Origin: Carnegiea gigantea
Lineage: Eukaryota; Streptophyta; Magnoliopsida; Caryophyllales; Cactaceae
NCBI GenBank assembly: GCA_029747015.1
Contig: JAKOGI010000538.1
Coordinates: 460,001 to 524,000, forward strand
DNA length: 64,000 nucleotides
Reading direction: 5' to 3'
This document shows, one piece after another, positions 47,072-58,591 of the stretch. Under the pieces are notes generated by a model, which ran no database searches, was not told where the DNA came from, and saw only the letters and a list, made by a program, of their open reading frames with translations. The first letter of the stretch is position 1, and each line of letters starts with the position of its first letter. The position numbers and the translations under genes were made by a program.

Positions 47072-48060
47072 TTACCCAAGATTACCTCTCAAATAGCGCA
47101 AAATCTGCTTGGCTACTTCTACATGCTCTTCTTTGGGTTCATGCATAAATTGAGATAAAATATAGATTGCATAGCTCAATTCATGCCTGGTGATAGTGAG
47201 ATATATAAGTCTTCCTACTAGTTTTCTATATTGAGTTGGATCTTTCCCTACTTTTCCTGTAGATAGTGCCAACTTTTTGATTTGCTTCCATGGGAAATTA
47301 TGCTAGTTTGGACCCCAAGAGCCCATATTCATCCACTATCTTGAGAGCATATTTTCATTGACACAAGAAGAGTCCTTGGGAATTTCTAGTACTTCAATCC
47401 GTACAAAATATTTGAGTGAACCCAAATCTTTGATATGAAAACGCCTATTGAGGTATTATTTAAACTGAGCACAAGTATCAGAGTCATTGCTAGTGAGCAC
47501 CACATCATCCACATACACTAATAATGCCACAAAAGTTTCTCCTTTTTTATAAATGAACAAAGACTAACCAACATATGATCTAGTGAAACCATATCCTAGG
47601 AGTTTAGATGACAACTTGACAAACCATTGTTGGAGGGCTTGACGCAACCCATGCAGAGACTTTTGTAACTGACGTACCTTGTTAGGATAAGTGCTTGACA
47701 CCTGGTAGCAAAGTCATGTACACTTGTTCTTCTAAATTTCCATGATGGCAAGCATTATTGACATCCATCTACTGCAGTTACCAAGCTTTAGCCGCAACCA
47801 CTAAAAGAAAATGTCTTACAATGCTCATCTTGGTAACCACTGCAAAAGTCTCACGATAGTTAAACCCCTCAACTTGCATATCTCCTCCAATCACAATTCG
47901 TGCTTTATATTGTTTGTGCTCCCATTTGATTTGTACTTTACCTTATAAACACATTTAAGATCTTTGGGCTTCTTACCTAGAGGCAAATCTTTGATACTCC
48001 ATGTCTTGTTCATTTCAAAGCTTGAATCTCTTTCGCCATGGCTTCTCTCCAATTTGGATC
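47072..48060 (-). pseudogene. Reverse transcriptase of element C (broken)
   Basis: The piece 47072-47272 has QYRKLVGRLIYLTITRHELSY and EVAKQILRYLRG, the C-terminal part of the copia reverse transcriptase. The active site is intact at 47504-47515 as YVDD within LVYVDDVVLTSND. Upstream motifs continue to about 48060 in changing frames. It copies the element RNA into cDNA. Confidence 0.87.
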
Positions 48061-49120
48061 CTTCACCCCTTCATGATAAAACCTGGGCTCTACAATTTTA
48101 GTAATGGCAGCAAGATAATATTGATGTGCAGTAGAAAAATTATTACAAGTAACATATGAGCTATCGGATGAGGGCTATCTAAAGATGCCCTTGGAAGAAA
48201 GGTTGCTCAAAAAAGTCAAATAACATACATAATCTAGTAAGTGAGTGGGAGACCGCCTAGCCTATTTGTCTCTTTATATGATGGTTTCTCCTTAAATAGC
48301 ACTTTATAGGGCGTTTTCCCAAATAGAACAGAGGAAGGTGTCCTAGTAGTGAGGTACGCCATGGTTAGCACACATTCGCCCCAAAAGCCAATGGGAAGAT
48401 GAGCCCAAAAATGTAAAGCTCCAGCAACATTTAAAATATAACAGTGCTTTATTTGGACCCTCCCATTCTATTATGGTGTATCTACACAACTAGTCTGGTG
48501 TATTATTTTCATTGGGCCCGAGGTGAATTCATTATGCCATTATCTTTCCTAATCATCTTTACTTTAACCCCACATTGTGTGTTCACGATCAAACAAAAAT
48601 TCTTTAACAATTGATGACCCTTTTCCTTCATTAAATAGACCTAAGTTGCTCTGCTTGCATCATTAATAATTAACAAAAAATAGTGTGCCCGACAAAGGAT
48701 TTAACATGATAAGCTCCCCACACATCACACTGAATTAAATCAAAAGAGTTCAAGGCCTTTTTTTCACTATCAGGAAAGGGAATTCGAGTTTGCTTAGCAT
48801 GGAAACATGCATCACATACATCAAATTTATTACAAGAGTCTCTTTCAATATTGCTAGAACACTTAGATAATGTCTGGCTCGATGGATGTCCCAAACGACG
48901 ATGCCATAAATCATAAGACACAACCTTGTTTACTTGAATTGTAGCTAATGACATCTCTTTGTAGAAATAAATCCCTCTTCTTGACTCACCCACTCCAATT
49001 AAGGTATTTGTAGTAGGGTCCTGTATTACACACAACTTGGGAGGGAATGTTACTGTGCCAAAAATTTCATCAACTAATTACGAAATAGATATTAAATTGC
49101 ACTTGAGGCTAGGAATATAA
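48061..49120 (-). pseudogene. Integrase and GAG-pre-integrase of element C
   Basis: The open piece 48670-49035 has LWHRRLGHPSSQTLSKC and CDACFHAKQTRIPF, the H-x3-H / C-x2-C zinc region, then FDLIQCDVWG with the first catalytic aspartate. The rest of the core, down to about 48060, is in fragments. It is placed correctly before the reverse transcriptase. Confidence 0.85.
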
Positions 49121-50880
49121 AGCACTTCCCAAAAAATTATCTTAAAACTTCATTTCAGCTATCCTCATTTATGAGCCAAGGACGTTATGCCATTAGGAGA
49201 TCAACGTGAGTAGGTGTTAGTTGACTAACATCCGTCAATAGACTTAGATCACCACACATATGACATGACACACCACTATCCAACAACCAATCACCCACAC
49301 CTGAGAGCTTGTCATGACTGGAATTTGGAATCTCAATGAAACTCAAAATCCATTGTACCTACTTGGGAGTAAACTGGTGTGCTGCCTAGATTGTTGCTAC
49401 CTTCATGCTGCTGGATTCGGGTGTCCTACTCAACAACTGGCTACACATCGTGTGCTAATTCATGCCCATAACCGAGGCGAAGTCCCTTGTCTGCATGTCC
49501 ACTAACTCGGCTACCTCAACCCTGACCATGGCTGTTGCGTCCCTTTCGTGCTAACCAACTTAGGGGGTATCCAATGAGTTCATAACAACCCGTTTCCTCA
49601 TGTCCTATCCTCCCATAATGTGTACAAGTGGGTCGATTTTGGTTCCATTTATGGGTCATAGCGGGGGTGTGCAAAATCGGTTAATCGGAATTTCGGTTAA
49701 CCGAAAATCGATTAACCGGATTTTCGGTTCAAGAAAATTTCGAACCATAACCGAGTCGAACATTTCGGTTAACTAAAAATTTCGGTTCGTCCAAAACTCA
49801 AACGGTAACCAAACCGATAAAGTCGGTTAACCGGTTTTTTGGTTCGATTAACCTACCGGTTTATCGTTCATGAATAAATAAAAAAGTATACTTTCTTACC
49901 AAAATTTTTCATTTTTCATGATTAAATTTTTCTATTTTTTAAATTTTGGTTATCATTCATAAATAATTAAAAAAGCGAACTTTCTTACCTAAATATTTTA
50001 TTTTTTATGTATAAATTTTTTGGAAAAAAAATTAATTTCGGTTCAATTAACCGAATTTTCAAATTATCTGAATTGTAACCGAACCGAAAATCGAAATCTC
50101 TTTTTGGTTCGGTTAACTGAACCATTTTTTTTTTGAAAAAATTGTACTACTAACCAGTTTTTCAGTTCGGTTTTTGGTTTTTTTTGGTTTGATTTTCGGT
50201 TTCCCTTTTTTTTTTGGCACACGTTTGTCACAGCGAAAGCCACTATGTTTTCGTTCCGGCCATCTCATATGATCATCACCTCCTTGTGATGGTCTTCCTA
50301 CTGAACCATATTAAAAATTGTATCAAGGGATGGCAGTGGACCTAGAGCGAGAATTTGACTCCATACAGTGGCATAAGATTCATCATCAAAACCCATTGGT
50401 GGAGTTTATCGTCTCCTGCAAACTTGGCTATTTTTTTCTACTGGGCCGCAAGTACAAGATGGAAGCTGATGAACCACGGCATGCCAGGAATCAAATACCA
50501 TTTGTGAATATTCTTCCACATAGCATGTGCTGACTCAACATAAGTGACACTAACATGTAACTTTGGACCGACTACATTAATATTCCATGATGCAATCATG
50601 GAATTAACTATGTCCAATGCGTTGGCCTCGACTGAATATGTTCTGCCTATCACCTTAGGCTTCACATCTTTCCATCATTAAAGCCTCATTTGTTTTTAGC
50701 TTTTAGTGATGTTCTTACGTACTGCTCCCACAGGTCATAGTTCTTTCCACTAAATCGCATGGTGGTGACAATTGCACATACCCTTTAAATTTGAACGATG
50801 CAAAAAATATTGGGATTGGGTATCAATAACGAACTCTCGTGGTTGAACATCCTTGTGTTCAACATCCTTAGGTTTGTCAT
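49121..50880 (-). pseudogene. Gag and protease region of element C, split by a MITE
   Basis: The piece 50438-50665 has NALDIVNSMIASWNINVVGP and ESAHAMWKNIHKWY, the copia Gag core. The zinc knuckle near 49590-49640 reads C-TH-Y-GRIG-H-EETG-C, with the second cysteine changed to tyrosine. MITE 3 lies between the two at 49674-50227. The protease area at about 49220-49300 is too decayed to show its active site with certainty. Confidence 0.8.
49674..50227. mobile_element. hAT-type MITE 3 (554 bp) in gag of element C
   Basis: The left end GGGGTGTGCAAAA and the inverted right end CAAACGTGTGCCAAAA share TGTGC and an A run. The flanks tcatagcg (49666-49673) and tcacagcg (50228-50235) match at seven of eight bases. 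Removing it rejoins the copia gag. The inside repeats cggttaaccg and related motifs around an AT-rich core. No transposase is present. Confidence 0.85.
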
Positions 50881-50911
50881 CTTTAGTCATGGCTCCTCCC
50901 TAGATTAGGGT

Positions 50912-50925
50912 TTGTTCTAATACCA
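50912..50925 (-). promoter_or_regulatory. Primer binding site of element C
   Basis: The minus strand after the LTR reads tggtattagaacaa; against tggtatcagagc this is the Met-type primer site with two changes. Confidence 0.75.
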
Positions 50926-50930
50926 TGAAG

Positions 50931-50970
<40 letters not shown>

Positions 50971-51131
50971 TCGAAAACAAGTGTTTCTATTTCTATGCCT
51001 TAATCGGCCGTGGCTCATACATCTTTTATACAAGGAAGTTTATCATACCCTAAACTCCTAACCCTAGCTTGACTGGCAAGAAAGACAATATAATAGGAAG
51101 TACAATCCTTGACAAAATATAACTCTTATCA
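50926..51131 (-). repeat. 5' LTR of element C (206 bp)
   Basis: It pairs with 46357-46546 and ends ctcttatca. It contains a (GA)n microsatellite at about 50936-50967 that the other LTR lacks. Confidence 0.88.
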
Positions 51132-51136
51132 ATTAA

Positions 51137-51570
51137 CTGTGACCCTAAGTTTAACCATTATCAAGAATGTTGAGACCCCATTGACTGAAGAGTATTTCAG
51201 GTAAGTCTTTCCGCCTTCCCTTTTGTTATAACCTTCCATTCCGAATTCTATTATTCCTTAAGTTTTCTTGTTTTGTAGGAAATACAATAGCAGTTAGAGT
51301 CGCATCTTCTGTTCAACTAAGATTGAATCTCCAATAACATATTTTTATTGTGGGGCTGCTAGAACCTAGAGCACATTTAGTTGATTAATGACCCTTATAT
51401 AAGCAGCTTGCAAATCTGCTATACCAGGAAATTTTTTAATATGTTGGATTTTCCAGGCTCACGACTCACGAGTGTCAGAACCACTAAACCAATATTGTTA
51501 ATAAATGAATTATAAATGTTTTAATTTAATTTACTGGTCCACGTTAATTTTATAAGTAATTAAATTATTT
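51137..51570. other. Unassigned spacer
   Basis: Nothing coding or repetitive is recognised. Confidence 0.45.
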
Positions 51571-51782
51571 AAGGCATGTTCTTTTTGACTTATAAGAAGT
51601 ACTTATTAGTGCTTATGGCTGAGACATGCTGAATCATGCTGAAACATGCTGAATTATCGAAGAACATATAGCTAGGTATTTTAAAGAGGTAATTACCAGC
51701 GTTGAATTGTGCTGAATTGTGCTTAATTATGCTGAATACTCATGATATGTACTTATCATAAATCAAAAAGAACATACGCCTT
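51571..51782. mobile_element. Small MITE (212 bp)
   Basis: The terminal inverted repeat is AAGGCATGTTCTTTTTGACT against AAGGCGTATGTTCTTTTTGA from the other end, continuing to ataagtac. The centre contains several gctgaat units (gctgaatcat, gctgaattgt). No convincing TSD was found. A hAT-type family is likely but unproven. Confidence 0.75.
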
Positions 51783-52565
51783 GGGCAATTGAGTTAGAGT
51801 TTGTTTATTCAACAGTCATATGTGATAAAGGAATTAGACAATTTCTCGCAATCATACAATTTGTTATCCTTTTTGAAATAATTTTTGTACTCTATAAGAC
51901 TTATATATTGTATAGATTTCGAAAATCTGAAAAATTAGGATTGAATAAGGAATGCTTGTCCTGGTTGTAGAGGGCTTCCACAATAGGAAATTTGTTCGGT
52001 ATTGCAGAAGCCAAACCTGCTAAATAGAATGCATATACTTTCAAGTAACTTCCACTGCTACGTCCCATCTCTTGATGATTCAGTTGGAAGTTTGTGCCCT
52101 AGAATGTCAGGTTTTTCTTATCCTTTGCTATTAATTTCAATCTTATTTTCCAATGGTAAATTGTCATCAAATTTATGCATGTAATGGTTCATTTATCCAT
52201 GGTCAAGTTGTTGTCTGTTTTGGATAAATGCTCATATATAGTTCAATGCGTCGGCCACCCCCCCTAAATTGCCTATTCTTCAATGAGAATTTTGTTTTCT
52301 TTTTCTTTTTTTTCTTTGTAACTTGATGTGTATACGTTAACCTCTGGTGTCTTTGATTTGTATTGAAAATTTTACAATTGCTTTCATCTTGTTTCTCCTA
52401 TATGCTATTTCGCAACACCTGACAGTTGTCTTTTCCATCCTTATTTTTTAAACGGGCTAAACTATGCTCATCCAATATCAAAGGTACGGCACTTTGAAGC
52501 ATATAAATCTTATATTCAAAGCTGTGTCCCTAGAGCATACAACTTGGTTATAGACTATAGCTAGA

Positions 52566-52980
52566 TGTCGCATGTCAATTTTCTAGAGACTTTCAGAATG
52601 CTCTCGGATCCTCCAAAATGTTCATTGTGGAATATGCTAGAATGTTCTAGAACCTCATAAAGCACTCCACAATCTTCTACAATGTTCTAGAATATTCTAG
52701 AATTTCTAGGCTTTTGGATTATTCTAGGTCCTTCTAAGTTCTACTAGAATATTCTTAAATACTCCCTAGAATGTTCCACTCTATTCTACACTTGCTTAGT
52801 ATCTAAAATATTTGTATAAAATATTATAGACGTGTAATAATAATTGTAGGATCAAATAGATCTCTAATGTTCATTGAGTAGATGGATGTCTATATATACT
52901 CCTAAAGGGACTTATTTGTACATCAAACATTCCTAGTGTAATACAAGATATTCTCTCAAACTTTCTTGTGTTCATGTTAT
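52566..52980 (+). promoter_or_regulatory. LTR-like segment with a cluster of heat-shock elements
   Basis: GAA/TTC modules with 2-bp spacing recur: a three-module site at 52640-52652, a four-module site at 52685-52702 with a further TTC one base on, and two-module sites at 52747-52754 and 52769-52776. A TATA-like tctatatatact follows near 52890, then sequence typical of a copia LTR transcribed region (tgtaatacaagatattctctc). It may be a solo or truncated LTR; its borders are not fixed. HSEs are bound by heat-shock factors. Confidence 0.6.
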
Positions 52981-54289
52981 CTCTTAGATCCCTATAAGTG
53001 TGTGTGCGTGCTTAAAAGTTCTAATTATTTTAATGCTCAAAAGTTCTTATTTCCTAGTAAGCAATTTGCTTCATGTTTGAGATTGATATTGTTTGCAGAT
53101 TGCATGCCGCATGAGAAAAAACCTACACTTTTTGGCGTACTTTTAATTTGCTAATTTATAATGTACGCTATAGCATTACTGATTACAACCCTATTCTTTT
53201 TTGTGATAATTAGCGTTTAAGATATAGCTTGTATCTTTTTGCAACTGCTTACATTTTATTACATCTTCTTATATTTTCTTATATATCTTTTGTAATATTC
53301 AACTTGTTGTTTATTTCTTTCTCTTATTTATAGAATATGTATTTATTTTTTTATATACTACCTATATGAATAATATGTACATATTTTATAAAAATGATAT
53401 TTCTATAAACATAAAAAAATATGATGATGTAAATTATACTCAAGTTTTGACATGAATCATGTATGCTATTGCAGAGAAAATAATTAACATATGCTTTTAA
53501 AATTATAATACAAAAATTGTATTCATGTTTGAATTTGCATGTGAATCATATATGAAAATAATGAACCTGATAGAGGTGAAAGCATTTAAGCTATTTCAAT
53601 CCTAAGTTTACCGATGACAATTTGGTTGTTATCATCGTACAATTGAACATTAGATAGGCCATGCACTTTTGGGTCCATTGATGAGATTATTATACCTTTT
53701 TTATGGAAAAATAAAATTGTGGAGAGTACAACAAGCAGTGATTATCTCAAGTGATTGCCTCAGTCTCATTTGAGACATTTTTTTTGCCGATATTTTTCAT
53801 CATCCTTTAATTACTCCAAATGTTCTCTCAATTGTCATCATAAAGATGAGTGCCGACGGCTGAATTTGTACTCCAGTCCTTCCAGCGAACTATATTTTCC
53901 ACATCAAGTTAAAACATATTTGGTTCTTTAAATTTGTGTGCATGAATATATTTTATAGTTATTTAATTGGCTTGTTTAAATTTTTTTCATTAATTTTGTT
54001 GTTTCAATACTATTTCTTCTCATCCAAAATGATAATTGTAGAAAACACAATTAGTTTGTTTGATGTTAAAAAATAATTTCTTTAGTGATGGTATAAAATT
54101 AATTGCATAAATGTCACTTACATCTTACACGTAATTTACTTTCTTGAGATAATTTATTTAGCAAATCATACATTAAGACCAACAATTACGAATTCATATT
54201 TAAAAAATTGTATTTATGCAACTTTTTAATAAGTCAATAATTGTTTACATCTATTCTTACAGCTCTTTATAGCTTTTTAGGTAGTGTTT
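52981..54289. other. Unassigned AT-rich sequence
   Basis: No gene is supported. Near 54290 the motif gtgtttggtttgggg followed by ttttccattgtttgat looks like the start of a MITE-type sequence, but no matching end was found. Confidence 0.45.
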
Positions 54290-54439
54290 GGTTTGGGGCA
54301 AAATGATTTTTTTGGAAAATTGTTTTCCAATTTTCCATTGTTTGATCCGATAAAGAATAGAAAGCTATTTCCCAAGGAAAATGATTTCCCCCAATTGATG
54401 AAAATGAATTCCTTTTTGAGAAGAGAGGAAGTTAATTTT

Positions 54440-55085
54440 CTTCATTTAACTCTTTGATGATATGGGTAGTTGAAATTTAGGTGCAAAGTTCGATTTCAAC
54501 AGTTTGGATCGAAACTTAACTATCTGATGGAATAGATTAAAATAAACTCAAATCTAAATTTTTAGTTCAAATTTGTTTTAGTTGATCGACATTTATTTCC
54601 ATTATGATAAATTAATCGATATTTTTTGCCACTAAAACAATTCATTCGACTCGCCACTAAAATAATTTTAATGGTTTGGATAGAAACTTGATTATCAGAT
54701 AGAAAATATCAAGATAATCTCAAATTTAGATTTTGAATTTGATATTCTTTTATTCGGTCACCATGTTTTTTTAGAAAGATAATTTAATTGATATTTTTCG
54801 TCCCTTAAACAGTGCAGTCAATATTTTTCACTATTAGAATAATTTCAATAGTTTGGATCGAAACTTAATCATTGGCTAGGAAAGATTAAAATTGGCTCAA
54901 ATCCATCTTTTGAGCACAACATTCCTTCATTTATTCAACATTTTTCTCCGCCATGACAATTCAATCAATATTTTCCGCCACTTAAATAATTCAGTCAATG
55001 TTTTTAATCAATAAAATAATTTCAACGATTTAGATGAAAACTTGATTATCTTAGAGGAAGTATTGAAAAAAAACTTAAATATGAG
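54440..55085. repeat. Diverged tandem repeat, period about 172-177 bp
   Basis: The motif caaYRgtttggatcgaaact (with variants) occurs near 54502, 54674, 54851 and 55028, giving steps of 172, 177 and 177 bp. Between these, matching blocks also recur: gatattttt(g/c)gcca, ccactaaaa and attcagtcaat. About three and a half units are present, diverged by substitutions and small indels. No coding function is seen. Confidence 0.8.
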
Positions 55086-55089
55086 TTGT

Positions 55090-55565
55090 AAGCTCAAATT
55101 TTCGAAAATCAATTCTAGATAGTCTAGAAAGAGAGTGGTTAGGATTATCCAATGGATTTTCCCTGTAACTATTGAATTATGAGCAATTTGTAAGACCTGC
55201 CTGCTCTGTCCAGTGATGAGCTCCCTAATCTGAACATTTACCCTTTCCTATTGCTCCTTGAATTTTTCCAGGGATTGCCTTGATTATACAGCTCTTCCCA
55301 CCTCTGGTTGTCACTTGATGTAGTATTTTCTGAAAGCGCCATCGAAACTATTTCAAGAACAAGTGTTCCTGAAAATTTTAGGGTTTAAGCTAGATTATTG
55401 GGGAATTCAAACAAATAATTGAGTCGAATGAAGAATTATGTTTAATGAGCCTGAGATAGATCGAGTGGAGAAACTAGCCAAATGATCGAAGAGAAAAAAA
55501 CACTAAAATGAAGTTTTCAAGATCGAAAATGAATGGATCAGGCCGAGAATTGCTCTGATACCAAT
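55090..55565 (-). pseudogene. Leader or gag start of a truncated LTR element
   Basis: On the minus strand a Met-type primer site (ttggtatcagagc, 55552-55564) is followed by leader and a weak Gag-like reading near 55190-55330 (VNVQIRELI, GQSRQVLQIAHN). The rest of the element is missing, replaced by the tandem array to the left. Confidence 0.5.
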
Positions 55566-56060
55566 TGATAGTTTCTTCTAGGAAATCAAAAGATTTCGAG
55601 GCAAATCAAGGAATTTTAGAAAGAAGAGAATCAGTAGAGAGAGAATGATTGAATTTTCATTACTTCCTGATAATGAATCAACACCAGCTTCTCTTTCTTA
55701 TACAAGCATCAGCTAGTTGTTTATATCTCTCCTCTAACTAACTTTAACAAACCGGGCCTACTCTTCCCTAACCAACCCACAACTTCTTGAGCTGCTTCGT
55801 TATTACCTTCCCCATGCGTGGGCTGCATGTGACGCCATAGTCTTGTATCAGGTTCATTAAGGCATTCTTCGTTAAATCGTTCGCTTTGTCGAATGCTTTG
55901 AGCCGCTTAAATTGCAATCTAGGCAGTTTAATTAGCAAAGTTTGAGCATGCAGAGCAACTTATTATCGGAATATATTACTGAAGTCAACGTTATGAACAG
56001 AAGAACAAGGCTAACGTAATGACTTTCAATTTTGTATCCTAGATTTCTCATTGCTGCTAC
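55566..56060 (-). repeat. Probable LTR of the truncated element
   Basis: It starts tgatagtttcttc directly beside the primer site. The right border is not determined because no second copy exists in the window; 56060 is only a guess. A TATA-like and pyrimidine-rich zone lies near 55690-55740. Confidence 0.5.
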
Positions 56061-56146
56061 TTGACAATTGTTTTTTAACAATTTCCACCTATTTTTGCTT
56101 TGGTTTCCTCCATAATTGGTGCAATTTACAACGACAAATCAAAAAA

Positions 56147-56161
56147 GGGGGGGGGGGGGGG
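56147..56161. repeat. G15 homopolymer
   Basis: Six A are followed by fifteen G. The length is uncertain. Confidence 0.8.
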
Positions 56162-56339
56162 AAGGACTATGGAGCCTTCACTTTTGCAAGGCCTACAGTT
56201 TAGAGAAGAATCTTTCAAAGATCTAATCACTAATTTTTTTTTGTATGGGTGCAAGTTTTAATAGGAAATGTAATACAAATTTATATTCATTAATTTAGGT
56301 AAGGAAAAAGTGCTAAAATAATTAGCAAATTTACTACAA

Positions 56340-56880
56340 CTCATGTAGTTCTTATATACATAAAACACATTTATATGAAGCTGCTAATTGGTGATTGACA
56401 TGAAACATATTCACGTAATCGAATGCAACATAATTTGTAACATGAAACATATACAAATATTAACTGCAAGAAAGTATATGGAACACATCTATATAATATA
56501 ACAAACATAACTTATGAAACTTATTCTTATGTGAGTAGCATATAATTATATAAAACACATATATATAATTATTATGGTTTTCTGAAACGAATTCATAACT
56601 TGTTATTTAATTAAATAATTAGTATAAAACACATTTATGTAATATAACGTGTTATATGAAACATTTTGAAATCATTCTCGCTGATCATGTAAGACGTATT
56701 CATATGATGTTGCGAATTTTTTCAATTTTATGAAATGAATTCGTAAATTCTTATCACATGGCTTATATATACCAATAATAGCATGAAACATATTCATAAA
56801 CAGCCGCTTAATTATAGAACAAAACTTTATAAAGTCAAATTCATCAAACAAATTCATATAATTAAGCATAAGCATGAACT
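56340..56880. repeat. Irregular repeats of a gaaacatattcata motif
   Basis: Variants of gaaacatattcata / aaaacacattta recur about a dozen times at spacings of roughly 30-60 bp. They are too diverged for a fixed period. A minus-strand frame in the same area (56672-56875) is probably a by-product. Confidence 0.55.
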
Positions 56881-58215
56881 AAATCATATTCAAAAAGAAT
56901 AAATAACGTAAAACAGCTAATTAAGCTAGGAAATGAATAAACTAAACGAAACATAGGGTAGCCCGGTCCAAAATAATTAAAATTGGGATCCTTGATAATT
57001 ACATGATCAACCCCCTCCCATTTTTGCTCTCTCTCGACCCTTCCGCTGACTACTTCCCCTTTAATCTAAACCGAAAATGGGGCCCTGAGCTCCTCCTTTG
57101 TGTCGGCTATGGACGTCTCCCTATTTCGTGCTATGCTGGCAAGCCAGCATCCCCATTCCCACCACCATTTCTTCTACTTTTAGTCATCGGCACCTCTGAC
57201 CAAGAACCACCCAAAGGATGAGATCCGCCTCCCTCCATTGCCGTTAAATGACCCACTTGAATTGCTGTCCCTCGGGGTGCACAAGCCCCTGTGACGCCTC
57301 CTTGACCAAAACAGACGTAGGCTTGGTGTAGATCGGCCACCAAGGAACCGAAAAACACTTGTCACGCTTTTCAAGTGCCTCTAACGTGATGGCGCGTGAC
57401 ATACATGCACCTCTTACGGAGGGTTTTCGGTGGTTTCTTCGGCGGTCACACATAGATCGGCGATCATAAAGGGCATTGGAGGAAGATGGGAGTCAAAAAG
57501 TCACCTTCGTCGGTGGTGAGTGGCACACACATGCCACCCCTTCAGGCGCTTTCTGATGGGTATGCCCACGGGCCTCTTCCCATTTTCTAGCCCTTTCTTG
57601 CTTCTATCTTTTCCTAAAATTTTTTTAATGGGTGCAAGGAGGCCATCGGTTTAGCCACTAAGGCCTCATCAGAGCACCTTCTGTCATAGCCACAGAGGCA
57701 TAGGTGAAATTTGGCTAGTTGGGGAAAGCAAGTTCGGCCAAATTGGGGGCTAGGGTTTGGGCTCATAAACACCATGCACAGAACCAATTAGAAATAGTTT
57801 TTTTGTTTGTAAATATTTGGGTATCACTGTGAGGGAGGTCTCGGTCTCATGGGACACATACGACCTTGCTACCGCCGATGCTATCACAACCATAGGCCAC
57901 TAAGGCCTCACCGGTGTGGCAGCTACCGCAACAATGTTGTGGTACAGTAGAGGATTTCGGTTGATTCCTTTAGTCGTTCTACGGTTACAGGGCTTGGGTC
58001 GAAATTTGTGGCATCAATCACACAGAGTGATATAAGATGTTGCCTCAAAAACTTAGAGTAATAGCAAGATTAAGCTTGGTAATCACATGACCAAAAAGCA
58101 TTTGAGTCAATTAGGGCAGCACAGATAATACTTTAAACATAATCCAAAATATAGAACAAACTAATCGTATGTTTAGTTATGATTGATCAATTCGGGGTGA
58201 AAACTGAGCAACAAT
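56881..58215. other. GC-richer region, internal part of a decayed LTR element
   Basis: 57000-57800 is much richer in GC than its surroundings and has overlapping short frames on both strands, none with a recognisable domain. Because a primer site follows at 58216, this is probably leader of a minus-strand LTR element, but gag was not identified. Confidence 0.4.
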
Positions 58216-58229
58216 GGCTCTGATACCAC
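58216..58229 (-). promoter_or_regulatory. Primer binding site, tRNA-iMet type
   Basis: The minus strand reads gtggtatcagagcc, an exact tggtatcagagc core, directly beside an LTR starting tgttggaaaa on the plus strand. Confidence 0.8.
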
Positions 58230-58591
58230 TGTTGGAAAATTAGGATGTACCTTAGTGCGTAACTATAGGATCTCATTACTCGGGAATTGCGCACACATTG
58301 TTGAATTAGAGCTGACGGTGGCTACTATAGTCATCGTAACTGTCATACCCTAAACCCGAGCCTGATTGATGGCGAGGCTAGCGTGAGAGAAGGGAAAAGA
58401 GAATTAGGGCTAGTGTTTAGGTTTCTGCTACTAATGTAGAATTATGTCACTAAAACCTCTTAAGCAGCACACAACTTGTAACTGACAATGAGTAGTTCAT
58501 CGGAATTTAATAGGCATGATTAATACATGATTAATTATTTATAACATCCCAATTAATAGCATAATGATGTGACCGTTACACGCGGTCAACA
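58230..58591 (-). repeat. Probable LTR (about 360 bp)
   Basis: It runs from tgttggaaaat to about gcggtcaaca. On the minus strand it starts tgttgaccgcg. No second copy is in the window, so the outer border is provisional. Confidence 0.5.

Larger units (their letters stand above)
46357..51131 (-). mobile_element. Element C: Ty1/copia, near complete but decayed
   Basis: Short LTRs (46357-46546 and 50926-51131, about 200 bp) bracket a full copia gene order on the minus strand: primer site, gag, protease region, integrase, reverse transcriptase, RNase H. Small LTRs suggest the Ale/Retrofit group; that placement is inference. The flanks attat and attaa match at four of five bases, a worn TSD. MITE 3 interrupts gag at 49674-50227. 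Stops and frameshifts occur throughout. Confidence 0.88.

Noticed and set aside
54440..55085. CRISPR-like repeat array
   Set aside because: Units are about 175 bp, diverged and without short constant repeats or spacers; the genome is a plant.
57131..57453. Several overlapping minus-strand frames with Gly/Arg-rich translations
   Set aside because: Produced by the GC-richer base composition; no domain, no consistent frame, and a primer site downstream suggests a retroelement leader.
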